Of a stretch of DNA of 64,000 bases, positions 26,903 to 35,014 are shown piece by piece. Source of the DNA: CAVQEK01 sp964596645. GTDB taxonomy: Bacteria > Bacteroidota > Bacteroidia > Cytophagales > Cyclobacteriaceae. Within the stretch, counting starts at the first letter, position 1. Each line of letters opens with the position of its first letter. The notes under the pieces are model-generated. The model was not told the origin of the DNA. It ran no database searches and saw only the letters and a list, made by a program, of their open reading frames with translations. Location: contig CAZQVB010000005.1 in the NCBI GenBank assembly GCA_964596645.1, forward strand, positions 62,001 to 126,000. The letters are read 5' to 3'. Position numbers and translations under genes: made by a program.

Positions 26903-27132
26903 AAGTGGCTGGTAAATATAAAAAACTGGGGGCCAAACGTATTCGCCGTCTTAAAATTATAATGATACTTTTTTTTGTGTCAGTCGCACACCTGCTGATC
27001 CGGTTCGCTGGCGCATAGGGCTTGTCCTTTGCAGCGGGGGTAAATAATAATGACAGCAATCGCGGATATGTAATATCTTTTATGAGATTTGTGCTAAATT
27101 GACTTTTTTATAAAAGACACCACAACTCATAA

Positions 27133-28920
27133 ATGGAAAACATCCGCACGTTGACGGATCTTAAAAAGTTGATACTGGGCCACCAGGCGCTCGACCTACC
27201 CACAGGACTGTACAAACGCACAATGCTTACCGGCTACCTTTGCATTCTTGTAGTAATGGTGGCACTCTTTCACCTGGCTTACGATTTGCTATACGGCAGC
27301 CTCAACGACTTTTATCTGTACGCAGGATTGCTGGCATCAACTGTTGTGGCCTTCTGGCTCAACAGATTTTTCTATTTCAACACTGCCAAGGCCATATTGC
27401 TCTCATCCACTCTGAGTGCGCTTTTCCTTTTTCGTTTCAGTGAGCCGTACGATACCGGCATCTATTTTTATTTCTTTCCTCTTACTGTAGCGGCATTCGC
27501 GCTATTCGATTTTCAGAACTGGAAGAAGGGGTTGGTCTTTGCCGTACTGGTGTTGCTGGTGTACTCACTGTCGCGCTCGCTGGAGTGGGCATTGTTCGAT
27601 CGGCCGGAGTCTCCCTCTACGGTCGAAATCAATTTGTTTGTGCACTTCATTATATCGGTGGCCACCACCGCGCTCATACTTGTGTTCCTGCTCAAGCTGA
27701 ACCACGCGGTGGAGTCGGAACTGCGTGACAGCGAGCGCAATGCCCTGGAGATGAGCCACGAACTCGTGATCAGCAAGCAGCGCTTTGAGTTGGCCATCGG
27801 AGGCTCCAGCGTAGGCATTTACGACTGGGATATACAGCAAAACAGGATTCACCACTCCCCCACCTGGAAGAGCATGTTGGGCTACGAATGCCACGAGGTA
27901 GATGAGTTTTCAATAGGCGATTTTTACACAATGGTGCACCCAGACGACCGCCAGAGAATAGAGGCAAAGCTCAACGAACACCTGCAACTGGGCAGCAGAT
28001 ATGCTGAGGAAGTGCGGCTGCGCAAAAAAAATGGTGGCTTTGAATGGTTTATCGATGCCGGCCAGGCCCATTGGGATGTGAATGGCAACCCCGTGCGGAT
28101 GGTGGGGACATTGGTGGATATCTCTGTGCAGAAAGAGGCGGAAGAGAAAATAAAGGAGCAGAACAGAATACTGGAGAAAACCAATGCTGAGCTGGACAAC
28201 TTTGTGTACAGCACCTCTCACGATCTGCGCTCACCACTGCTTTCTCTGCTCGGGCTCATCAACATATCGGAGGGCACCAGCGACGAAAAAGAAATAAAAT
28301 ATTGCCTGGGACTCATGAAGTCGCGGGTGCACCGGCTCGACGACTTCATTACCGAAATCATAGATTACTCTAAAAATACCCGGCTGCAGTTGACCAGTGA
28401 GCGGCTGTACCTCAAACCCATGGTGGAGGCACTGATAGAAGAACTGGCGCTGCACGAGAAATTTGATCACATACAATTTACCTGGTTGGTGCAAGATGAC
28501 TTTCACTTCTTTACAGACCTGCCGCGCTTCAAGATTGTGATCCGGAACCTTTTGATGAATGCCATAAAGTACCACAACTCCTACCGTCCTAATCCATTCA
28601 TCAGCATCGATGCCTCAGCCGATGTCGACTCGGTGACTATAGAAATTGCCGATAACGGTGAAGGTATAAAAGCAGAATACCAGCAGAAGATTTTCAACAT
28701 GTTTTTTCGTGGCACGGAAAAATCCAAAGGGTCGGGTCTGGGCTTATACATTGCCCGTGAAACCGTGGAAAAGCTGAAGGGAACCATTACCGTAGAATCG
28801 ACCTACAGTGAAGGCTCTAAATTTATCGTGACACTGCCCCAGCCTGCCATTGGCTCATTAAAGCAGACAAATGCCAAAGAAGTCCTTACGGAGAATGCGC
28901 CAGACCGATCAATTGGATAA
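27133..28920 (+). CDS. Membrane PAS-domain sensor histidine kinase
   Basis: A 595-aa sensor kinase. About six membrane segments (residues 31-52, 60-80, 86-101, 108-125, 133-149, 168-190) form an N-terminal sensor. A coiled linker, a PAS domain (about 215-335: GSSVGIYDWDI, MLGYE, VHPDDRQRIEA) and a HisKA domain follow, with phospho-acceptor His363 in STSHDLRSPL. The HATPase domain (about 460-575) has the N box RNLLMNAIKYH, G1 DNGEGI and G2 GSGLGL. No receiver domain or response regulator gene is adjacent, so it is an orphan kinase. The gene converges with 28909-29511, overlapping its 3' end by 12 bases. A link to the sugar genes is not evident. Confidence 0.92.
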   Translation: MENIRTLTDLKKLILGHQALDLPTGLYKRTMLTGYLCILVVMVALFHLAYDLLYGSLNDFYLYAGLLASTVVAFWLNRFFYFNTAKAILLSSTLSALFLFRFSEPYDTGIYFYFFPLTVAAFALFDFQNWKKGLVFAVLVLLVYSLSRSLEWALFDRPESPSTVEINLFVHFIISVATTALILVFLLKLNHAVESELRDSERNALEMSHELVISKQRFELAIGGSSVGIYDWDIQQNRIHHSPTWKSMLGYECHEVDEFSIGDFYTMVHPDDRQRIEAKLNEHLQLGSRYAEEVRLRKKNGGFEWFIDAGQAHWDVNGNPVRMVGTLVDISVQKEAEEKIKEQNRILEKTNAELDNFVYSTSHDLRSPLLSLLGLINISEGTSDEKEIKYCLGLMKSRVHRLDDFITEIIDYSKNTRLQLTSERLYLKPMVEALIEELALHEKFDHIQFTWLVQDDFHFFTDLPRFKIVIRNLLMNAIKYHNSYRPNPFISIDASADVDSVTIEIADNGEGIKAEYQQKIFNMFFRGTEKSKGSGLGLYIARETVEKLKGTITVESTYSEGSKFIVTLPQPAIGSLKQTNAKEVLTENAPDRSIG

Positions 28921-29511
28921 TAAACGCGCTTTGTTCATAAACTCCGCCATCACTACGGTAGCATCAGAAGGCTTGTACAAATGCACGCTGCGCACATGTT
29001 CGCCACGCGAATCGAACGTAATCCCCCGATCAAAATAAAACAGGCTTTCCAACATAAACAGATCATACTGCGTGGTGAAGGCTGCGCGTCCGTATATCTT
29101 GTCGATGTCTGAGGCACTCGCCCAGAAAGACAGTCCTTCACTGGTTTTCACATTTTTGGCTATTGGCGCATAATACTCCGGCAGGCTCGTCAGTACAATT
29201 TGGGATACGCGGTTGTCCTTAAAAAACACGTATGACACGGGCACGGTCGGCAAATACTCACATTTGATGTAGTAGTCAAACCCGATCTGACATTCCAGGC
29301 GTCGCTCGGGGTTTACGTTGAACAGCTCCTCTGCCACATAGTCGCCATAGCTTTTGAGCTGAGCGCTGTGCTTCAGTACGGCTTTTACCTCATCGTAGGA
29401 TTGGCCCAATTTAAGATCGCCCACGCCACTGCCTGGCGCTATGATCTGTGCAAAAAGAGTGAAGTGGGTGGCAATGAGCAGTGCAGATAGTAAAGTGATT
29501 TTCATGATCAT
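28909..29511 (-). CDS. Exported hypothetical protein
   Basis: A protein of about 200 aa with a signal peptide (MKITLLSALLIATHFTLFAQ); either Met codon, at 29511 or 29505, could start it. The mature part begins GVGDLKLGQSYDEVKAVL, a small alpha/beta module seen in many uncharacterised periplasmic proteins. YYIKCEYLP and VSYVFFKDNRVSQIVL are beta-strand-like. No catalytic motif or membrane segment is present, and I do not recognise the family. Its 3' end overlaps the end of the histidine-kinase gene on the other strand by 12 bases. A structured inverted repeat lies 43 bp upstream of the start. Confidence 0.6.
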   Translation of the reverse strand: MIMKITLLSALLIATHFTLFAQIIAPGSGVGDLKLGQSYDEVKAVLKHSAQLKSYGDYVAEELFNVNPERRLECQIGFDYYIKCEYLPTVPVSYVFFKDNRVSQIVLTSLPEYYAPIAKNVKTSEGLSFWASASDIDKIYGRAAFTTQYDLFMLESLFYFDRGITFDSRGEHVRSVHLYKPSDATVVMAEFMNKARLLSN

Positions 29512-29553
29512 GCTAAAAAGTGAAGAATGACCCATTCCGGGCCTTACTCCATT

Positions 29554-29590
29554 GCATACCGCGATACCAGGGGTGGTAACTATGGTATGC
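29554..29590. repeat. Nested inverted repeat upstream of the hypothetical exported protein
   Basis: An outer pair GCATACC/GGTATGC (29554-29560, 29584-29590) encloses an inner pair TACCA/TGGTA (29565-29569, 29574-29578) with a GGGG loop. No T-run follows on either strand, so a protein-binding site or RNA structure is more likely than a terminator. Confidence 0.45.
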
Positions 29591-29660
29591 CCGATGCAGC
29601 CTGTAAGAAAAAAGACACAAATGAAGGTTAAATCAGTGTGTGGAACGATTTACGACAGCG

Positions 29661-30668
29661 CTACAATGTATTTCTAACAATAAGCCTGGTGACGATCTCT
29701 ACCCTTGCCAGCTCTTTTGCAGTAATAAGTCGCGCCGCTGTGGCGCCCATAGCTTCAAAATCGGTAGAGATCGCAGTGATGCCACCTTCGAGCACTTCCT
29801 TCATCGGGGTGTCGTCGTATGAAATAAGGCCAACATCGTGACCCAACCGCAAACCACGCTCGCGGCTCCATCTTACGATGGTGATCAGGTCGCGGTCGTT
29901 GAACACAATGTGCACCTGGCCAGGTGATAGCTGCTCTTCGCGTAGCGTTTCATGTATTTGATACGCCATACTATGTTGTATACAGAATGCACGGAAGCCT
30001 TCGATCAAGCTGGCCGGCACAAACTGGAAACTATTTTTAGCCAGATGCAGATTGATCCGTTGGTATTTCTTCAATAATAAATGTCCGCTGCCAAGAGCCT
30101 GCATGATGCCTTGTCTGAAATTTTGATAAACTGCTCGGTGAGGTTGCCTCACACCCTCTCCGGCACCATCGATCAGCGTGAGCTTTGTCATAGGAATGGT
30201 ATTGATGATGTGCGGTACCGGCGTATCGAAGTGCGGCATTACGATGTAGTGGCTGTACAGCCCAAGGTTGTCGCTGATGATCTGTTCAAAAAGCTTTGCA
30301 TTGTGGTGGTGAAAAAAGGTAGTAAACCTGCTGCTCTCGCCCAGGTGCTTTTTCAGACTGTGGTACAGCACTTCCTTGTATGCGTTCAGCTCATCGAACA
30401 CAATAAGCACATTGTGCTGTTGCCCCACATCCTCACTCTGCACATAAAGCCCTTTGCCGCGCATGGCGCGTACTATTCCGCGCACCTTCAAAGTTTCATA
30501 GGCCTTGGTAACGGTACCGGGTGCCAGGTGGTACGCCTTGCTCAAATACTGAATGGACGGCAGCTGATCTCCCTGGCACAATTCCCTGCGCTCTATAGCA
30601 AGTACAATGGCCGAAACCAGCTGTTGGTACTTTGGTATATGCGACTGTCGGTTGATCTCTAGCTCCAT
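29661..30668 (-). CDS. GntR-type HTH regulator with LacI-like sugar-binding domain
   Basis: A 335-aa regulator. The winged-helix GntR domain (about residues 8-76) shows PKYQQLVSAIVLAIERRELCQGDQLPS-type spacing and APGTVTKAYETL. A periplasmic-binding-protein-like effector domain of the LacI kind follows (about 85-330: NVLIVFDELNAYKEV, HYIVMPHFD, GLRLGHDVGLISYDDTP, GITAISTDFEAMGATAARL). This GntR/PBP combination is typical of sugar-responsive regulators in Bacteroidota (AraR-like architecture). It is divergent from the plus-strand sugar cluster, with 138 bp between start codons, so it probably controls that cluster. The ligand would be apionate or a related sugar if the cluster assignment holds. 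Confidence 0.85.
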   Translation of the reverse strand: MELEINRQSHIPKYQQLVSAIVLAIERRELCQGDQLPSIQYLSKAYHLAPGTVTKAYETLKVRGIVRAMRGKGLYVQSEDVGQQHNVLIVFDELNAYKEVLYHSLKKHLGESSRFTTFFHHHNAKLFEQIISDNLGLYSHYIVMPHFDTPVPHIINTIPMTKLTLIDGAGEGVRQPHRAVYQNFRQGIMQALGSGHLLLKKYQRINLHLAKNSFQFVPASLIEGFRAFCIQHSMAYQIHETLREEQLSPGQVHIVFNDRDLITIVRWSRERGLRLGHDVGLISYDDTPMKEVLEGGITAISTDFEAMGATAARLITAKELARVEIVTRLIVRNTL

Positions 30669-30806
30669 GTCTGCAATTTTCCTAAAAATAGCGCTTTCTA
30701 CCCTTTATCATCCTAAAGGCAAAAAAATATATGACATAGTATGGTATAGTAGCTCAAATGATTTTACTTTAGCCTGCATTGAATGGCATCGTAAGGATAT
30801 GTTTAT

Positions 30807-31610
30807 ATGAAATTTGGTTTGGGATCGTATGGATGTGCCTGGGCAGTAGGTGTAGCCGGGAAAATGCCCGGCGAGCCGCTCAGCCATCAGCGCTTCATTG
30901 ATATGGCAGCCGGCTACGGTCTTGAATGTGTGGAAATAGACGACAACCTGCCTTTGCACAACATACCATCATCTGCACTACTGGCACTGAACGACTACGC
31001 CCAAAGCCGCGGAATTGAGATCATACCCGGCGCACGCGATATGCAGCCAGACAATCTGGAGCGCTATATTGAGATTGCCTCTTCAATCAAATCACCCATT
31101 TTGCGTTTCGTGATCGACGGGCCTCATTATACACCTACGATGCAGGAAGTGGCTCATGTGCTGAAGCCTTATTTATCCGAGTTCAGCCGCCATGATATTA
31201 CCCTGGCGCTGGAAAATCACGACCGTTTTTTGTCTACACAATTTGCAGACTTAATACAGGTATTGGGCAGCTCTAATGTGGGCATCTGCCTGGACTCCGT
31301 CAACTCCATGGGGGCCGGAGAAGGCATACAGGAGGTAGTAAAAAACCTGGCTCCCTATACGGTTCACTTCCACATCAAAGAATTTACTATAAAAAGAATA
31401 TGGCATAAGATGGGCTTTCAGATCGAAGGAGCGCCACTGGGCAAAGGCATGCTGCCACTCAGCGAAATACTGGATCACATAGCGCCACGATGCCAGCGCG
31501 GCATCTACGAATCGTGGGTGCCCGAGCAACCCACACTGGAAGAAACACTGAGCATAGAACAGCAATGGCTGGATGAAGGGATGGCGGTGCTCTCTCAACT
31601 TAACCGATGA
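30807..31610 (+). CDS. Sugar-phosphate-isomerase-family TIM barrel, OiaC-like (3-oxo-isoapionate decarboxylase candidate)
   Basis: A 267-aa cytoplasmic AP-endonuclease-2-type TIM barrel without a signal peptide. The expected metal ligands appear in order: ALENHD, CLDSVN, VHFHIKE and a C-terminal YESWV. The family covers isomerases, epimerases and OiaC, the 3-oxo-isoapionate decarboxylase that makes L-erythrulose. I favour OiaC because the following genes resemble ApnO and ApnL of D-apionate catabolism, but the barrel alone does not decide it; hydroxypyruvate-isomerase-type activity is the alternative. It is the first gene of the plus-strand cluster, divergent from the GntR regulator. Confidence 0.6.
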   Translation: MKFGLGSYGCAWAVGVAGKMPGEPLSHQRFIDMAAGYGLECVEIDDNLPLHNIPSSALLALNDYAQSRGIEIIPGARDMQPDNLERYIEIASSIKSPILRFVIDGPHYTPTMQEVAHVLKPYLSEFSRHDITLALENHDRFLSTQFADLIQVLGSSNVGICLDSVNSMGAGEGIQEVVKNLAPYTVHFHIKEFTIKRIWHKMGFQIEGAPLGKGMLPLSEILDHIAPRCQRGIYESWVPEQPTLEETLSIEQQWLDEGMAVLSQLNR

Positions 31611-31700
31611 GCCGCTTACTGCACATCGTAAAACTGAACTTAAATTGAAAAGCTGTTTATATCGTTTCGAACTTTTTTTGACTACATCAAATCACCCATT

Positions 31701-32234
31701 ATGAAAAAGAAAGTAGCATTAGTCGGTGCCGGAGGAAAGATGGGCATGCGGCTCACGAGAAACCTGGTGCATGAGTCTGCTTACGATATGCGTTACCTGG
31801 AGCACAACACTGCTGGTGCAGAAAAATTAACATCCACATGGCAGGTAGAAATATCGGAAGAAGACGACGTGCTGCCCGATGCGGATATTGTGATATTGGC
31901 TGTGCCCGACTACGCCATACAGCAGGTGTCGAAGCAACTGGTGCCTAAAATTAAATCAGGTGCCCTGCTGGTGACCCTGGACCCGGCAGCCGCACTGGCC
32001 GGACAAATTCATCAACGCGATGACATTGCTTTGTACATTACCCATCCTGCACACCCGTCGGTGTTCAACTGGGAGCCCAGCGAAGCAGCCCAGCGCGACT
32101 ACTTCGGAGGCGTGGCAGCCAGGCAGTCGGTGGTGAGCGCGCTGCTGCAGGGCAGCGATGAAGATTACGCACTTGGTGATGCGCTGACCCGCCGAATGCC
32201 AACCGACAGTTTGAGCAAGTCAATAACTTTATAG
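31701..32234 (+). pseudogene. Truncated NAD-binding dehydrogenase, ApnO/PGDH_C family (D-apionate oxidoisomerase remnant)
   Basis: 177 codons, of which about 164 look native. The Rossmann start KKVALVGAGGKMGMRL, then DADIVILAVPDYAIQQ, LLVTLDPAAALAG, THPAHPSVFNWEPSEAA and FGGVAARQSVVSALLQGSDEDYALGDALTR match the N-terminal half of the family that includes D-apionate oxidoisomerase (PGDH_C, PF16896). Members are roughly 280 aa long, and the C-terminal helical domain that completes the active site is missing. After DALTRR the frame runs into unrelated codons and stops at 32234. The DNA from about 32190 on belongs to a sugar-binding protein in another frame, so this is a deletion remnant, unlikely to be active. 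Confidence 0.75.
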
Positions 32235-32974
32235 CGCGCGGGGTAGACGCAATCGTGATCGCCCCGAAAGATGCCAACACCATTATACCGATCATAAAAG
32301 CTGCCAACCGGGCGGATGTGCCCATCGCCATCTACAATCGACTTCCGGCTAAGAACAGCGGCGAATACGTCACCGTGGTGGCCGACAACTATGAAATAAC
32401 ACTGAAAACGGTGCAACATATGTGCTCGCTGGCCAGCGAGACAGGCAACACGTACAAGGCCATGATTCTGATTGGCGACCTGGGCGATATCAATGCGGTA
32501 AACAGACGAAGAGGCTTTAACGATGCCATAGCAGAATACCCGGAACTGATAGAGCTGGTAGCCGAAGTGCCTACTGAGTGGAACCAGGAGAAAGCCCTGG
32601 CCGGTGTCACCAATGCGTTGCAAGCACATCCCGATATCAATTTCATTTTTTCGTCTTCTGATTTTCTTTTTCCATCACTGATATCAGCATTGAAAAATGT
32701 GAATAAGTATCATCCCATCGGCCACGAAGACCACGTGATACTCGGCGGTTTCGATGGGGACGCCACGGCGTACCGCATGCTCAAAGATGGCTATCTTGAT
32801 GCCGATGGCGTGCAGGATGTTTATTTTGAATGTGAGCAAGCCGTACAGGCCGTGCTGAATAAGCTCAACAGTAAGCCATATGAAAGCACGATCATTGATC
32901 CGGGGTTTGTCATACATCAGGGCAATCTGAATGAAATGGCGCCCAAGATGTGGGGGGCCAACATGGCTCATTAA
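32183..32974 (+). pseudogene. 5'-truncated sugar-binding protein (ribose-type periplasmic binding protein)
   Basis: The C-terminal part of a Peripla_BP_4/LacI-fold binding protein. The frame can be read back from the nominal GTG at 32255 through NRQFEQVNNFIARGVDAIVIAP to a TGA at 32177, which shows that the true start is lost. Kept parts include TIIPIIKAANRADVPIAIYNR, the inter-lobe region and GGFDGDATAYRMLKDGY. The signal peptide and first lobe (roughly 90-100 residues) are missing, so the remainder should not bind or be exported. It overlaps the tail of the ApnO-like remnant in another frame. The intact gene would have supplied a sugar to an ABC importer; no ABC genes remain in the window. 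Confidence 0.75.
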
Positions 32975-32996
32975 AAAAGTCCTGATCCATTGAAAG

Positions 32997-34727
32997 ATGT
33001 ATAAAAAACTATCGACAGGCGCAATAAGTGCTGTTTTCGACAATGGCGTTTTGCGCGATATCCGCTTTGGCAACCACCTGTGCCTGGGCATGATCTACTT
33101 TGCTGTGCGCGATGCCAACTGGGGCACCATTCCTCATCAAATAGACGATCTGGATATAAAGGAAACCGCCGATGGATACACAATCAGATACACCGCTTCC
33201 TGTCGCGGGGCGGATGCGGATTTGCGTTGGGCAGTGGCCATAGAAGGGGTTGGCAGCAGGATTACATTCACTATAGAGGGCACAGCCTACGCGTCGTTTT
33301 ACACCAACAGGGCCGGATTCTGCATATTGCATCCGGCCTCTTTTGCCGGGAAACAAGTCACCATCAAACATGCAGACAACCATGAAGAGGCGGGTCAATT
33401 TCCAGAAATTATCTGTCCGCACCAGCCTTATAAAGACATTACCGGCATGACGTGGACAGTGGCCGGGGCCACGGCCCTTCTGGAGTTCGAAGGTGACATT
33501 TTCGAAATGGAAGACCAGCGCAACTGGCTGGACGCATCATTTAAAACTTATTGCACACCCCTGGAGCGTCCATTTCCCAGGCTGATGAAAGATGGGGATA
33601 CAGTGCGGCAAACCGTCATTTTCTCACTCAAAAATGCCGGCAACCCCATCAGTCATAACCAAGCCGATAGATATGAATTGCGTATGGGTTCCGGAAGCTT
33701 TACCCCGGCCGCAATTGGCATAGAAGCGAATGAAATGCCCCTAACCGCTACGGTGGCGGATAAGCTTGTAGCCCTGGGTATCCATCACTTGCGCGTGCAA
33801 GCCTGCCCGGGCGAAAAGGGTTGGCGCCACTCTTTAGAAAAGAAACTGGCGCAGGCACGCACCTTGCAAGTGCCCGTAGCGCTTGTGCTGATGCTGAAGC
33901 CGGCAGTGGACTGGACGGCTTTGCAGACTTTCAGTTTCGATGGTGTATTGGTACAAAGTGTGCTCGTTCTGGATGCAAATGCCAAGGTGACCGGCAGGCA
34001 GTTTTTAAAAGAAACGATACCGAATGTACGTGCGCTCTTTCCCGGTGTACCCATCGGTGGTGGCACAGCTTATCATTTTGCGGAATTCAACAGACAACAT
34101 CCCCCTGCTGATCTATGCGATTTTCTGGCATTCTCCGGCAACCCACAAGTACATGCCTTCGACGATGCATCCATCATAGAAACAGCCCACACTTTTGCTG
34201 ATCAGGGTAAGACTGCACACGAAATTGGCAGATCCCTGCCGCTGCATATGGGTACCATCACGCTGCGACCCCGGCTCAATCCCAATGCCACCGACCCGGC
34301 TCGTCGGGTGGTGCCGTTTCAGCACAGGGTAGATCTTCGCCAACGCCTGCCACTCACGGCATTGTGGACATTGGCCGCATACAAATACGCCACCTTGGGT
34401 GGTGTGGCACAACTCACTTTTTTTGAATCGGTTGGTGAGGAAGGGGTAATAATGCCCTCCGCGCAGCCACGGATGCAAGGATTCCAGATGGGGGAAACAT
34501 TCCCTGTTTACGAAGCCATTGAAGTGCTCGCTTCGCTCAGGGGCAGCTCCATTCGCTCTTGCGAAAGCAGTCATCCACATGTCTTTGACGGATTTGTGGC
34601 CAGGCAGACCAACCAAACGGTGCTGGTGCTGATCAACTTCAGTGCAGACAAGATCGACGTGTTTGTTCAAGATAAAATATATGCTTTACCGCCGCTGTCC
34701 TTTCGCACGTTTAGCCAAGATTGTTAG
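32997..34727 (+). CDS. apnL: D-apionate lactonase-like protein (ApnL family)
   Basis: A 576-aa cytoplasmic protein without a signal peptide. A beta-sandwich N-terminal domain (about 1-235) precedes a TIM barrel (about 240-500: LVALGIHHLRVQACPG, GGGTAYHFAEFNR, DFLAFSGNPQVHAFDDASI, THLRPRLNPNAT-like ITLRPRLNPNATD, LTFFESVGEEGV) and a small beta domain (about 510-576). The NPQVHAFDDAS phrase and the domain order are those I associate with D-apionate lactonases, which open D-apionolactone to D-apionate. I am moderately sure; a distant glycosidase-like role is the alternative. It starts 22 bp after the truncated binding-protein gene and is intact, so if the pathway is broken this enzyme outlived it. 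Confidence 0.6.
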   Translation: MYKKLSTGAISAVFDNGVLRDIRFGNHLCLGMIYFAVRDANWGTIPHQIDDLDIKETADGYTIRYTASCRGADADLRWAVAIEGVGSRITFTIEGTAYASFYTNRAGFCILHPASFAGKQVTIKHADNHEEAGQFPEIICPHQPYKDITGMTWTVAGATALLEFEGDIFEMEDQRNWLDASFKTYCTPLERPFPRLMKDGDTVRQTVIFSLKNAGNPISHNQADRYELRMGSGSFTPAAIGIEANEMPLTATVADKLVALGIHHLRVQACPGEKGWRHSLEKKLAQARTLQVPVALVLMLKPAVDWTALQTFSFDGVLVQSVLVLDANAKVTGRQFLKETIPNVRALFPGVPIGGGTAYHFAEFNRQHPPADLCDFLAFSGNPQVHAFDDASIIETAHTFADQGKTAHEIGRSLPLHMGTITLRPRLNPNATDPARRVVPFQHRVDLRQRLPLTALWTLAAYKYATLGGVAQLTFFESVGEEGVIMPSAQPRMQGFQMGETFPVYEAIEVLASLRGSSIRSCESSHPHVFDGFVARQTNQTVLVLINFSADKIDVFVQDKIYALPPLSFRTFSQDC

Positions 34728-34812
34728 CCACGTTTCCTTTGCAATATTGACCCGAGATACATCGGCGATCGTCGTGTACTGACATATGCTTTTGAACACC
34801 AGCGACGTACAG

Positions 34813-34825
34813 TATACTAAGTATA
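34813..34825. repeat. 13-bp palindrome downstream of the ApnL-like gene
   Basis: TATACT and AGTATA are perfect complements around a single A. The site lies in the 287-bp gap between the ApnL-like and MscS genes. No T-run follows directly. It may be an operator, but the binding protein is unknown. Confidence 0.35.
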
Positions 34826-34985
34826 TGACTTTAAACCTTTCGGCAGTAGAGGGGTTTTTTAGTAGATGCACAGCAAATCATCACTTTAAATAACCGCCAT
34901 AAGTAAATGATTTACAATTTTTTATAGCCATTGATTTCAACAATTATTTTAAGCGATGTAACTTTTCGTTTGCTAAGCACATCAA

Positions 34986-34993
34986 TATTTTTG
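34986..34993 (+). promoter_or_regulatory. Possible -7 element of the mscS-like gene
   Basis: TATTTTTG matches TAnnTTTG and lies 21 bases before the ATG at 35015. The only clear TTTG upstream is 13 bases away, too close. At the usual 19-base distance the sequence is TTTT, so the -33 element is imperfect. Confidence 0.35.
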
Positions 34994-35014
34994 AACTAAG
35001 TATTTTTACGAATA

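Larger units (their letters stand above)
26224..27132. other. Gene-poor interval with tRNA and repeats
   Basis: This 909-bp stretch between the divergent sigma-factor and histidine-kinase genes holds no convincing protein gene. It contains a dispersed palindrome (26554-26574), a two-copy tandem repeat (26612-26800) and a tRNA-Pro gene (26829-26902). The remainder (26224-26550 and 26903-27132) is AT-rich leader sequence in which I see no consensus promoter. Confidence 0.7.

Noticed and set aside
31086..31700. A 15-base repeat ATCAAATCACCCATT at 31086-31100 and 31686-31700
   Set aside because: One copy is coding and the other is a leader; no larger duplication surrounds them, so chance or a tiny duplication cannot be told apart.
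31701..32974. Two ordinary small genes or a programmed frameshift
   Set aside because: The left frame holds the first half of one family and the right frame the second half of an unrelated family, so a frameshift cannot rejoin them. Each part lacks essential domains.
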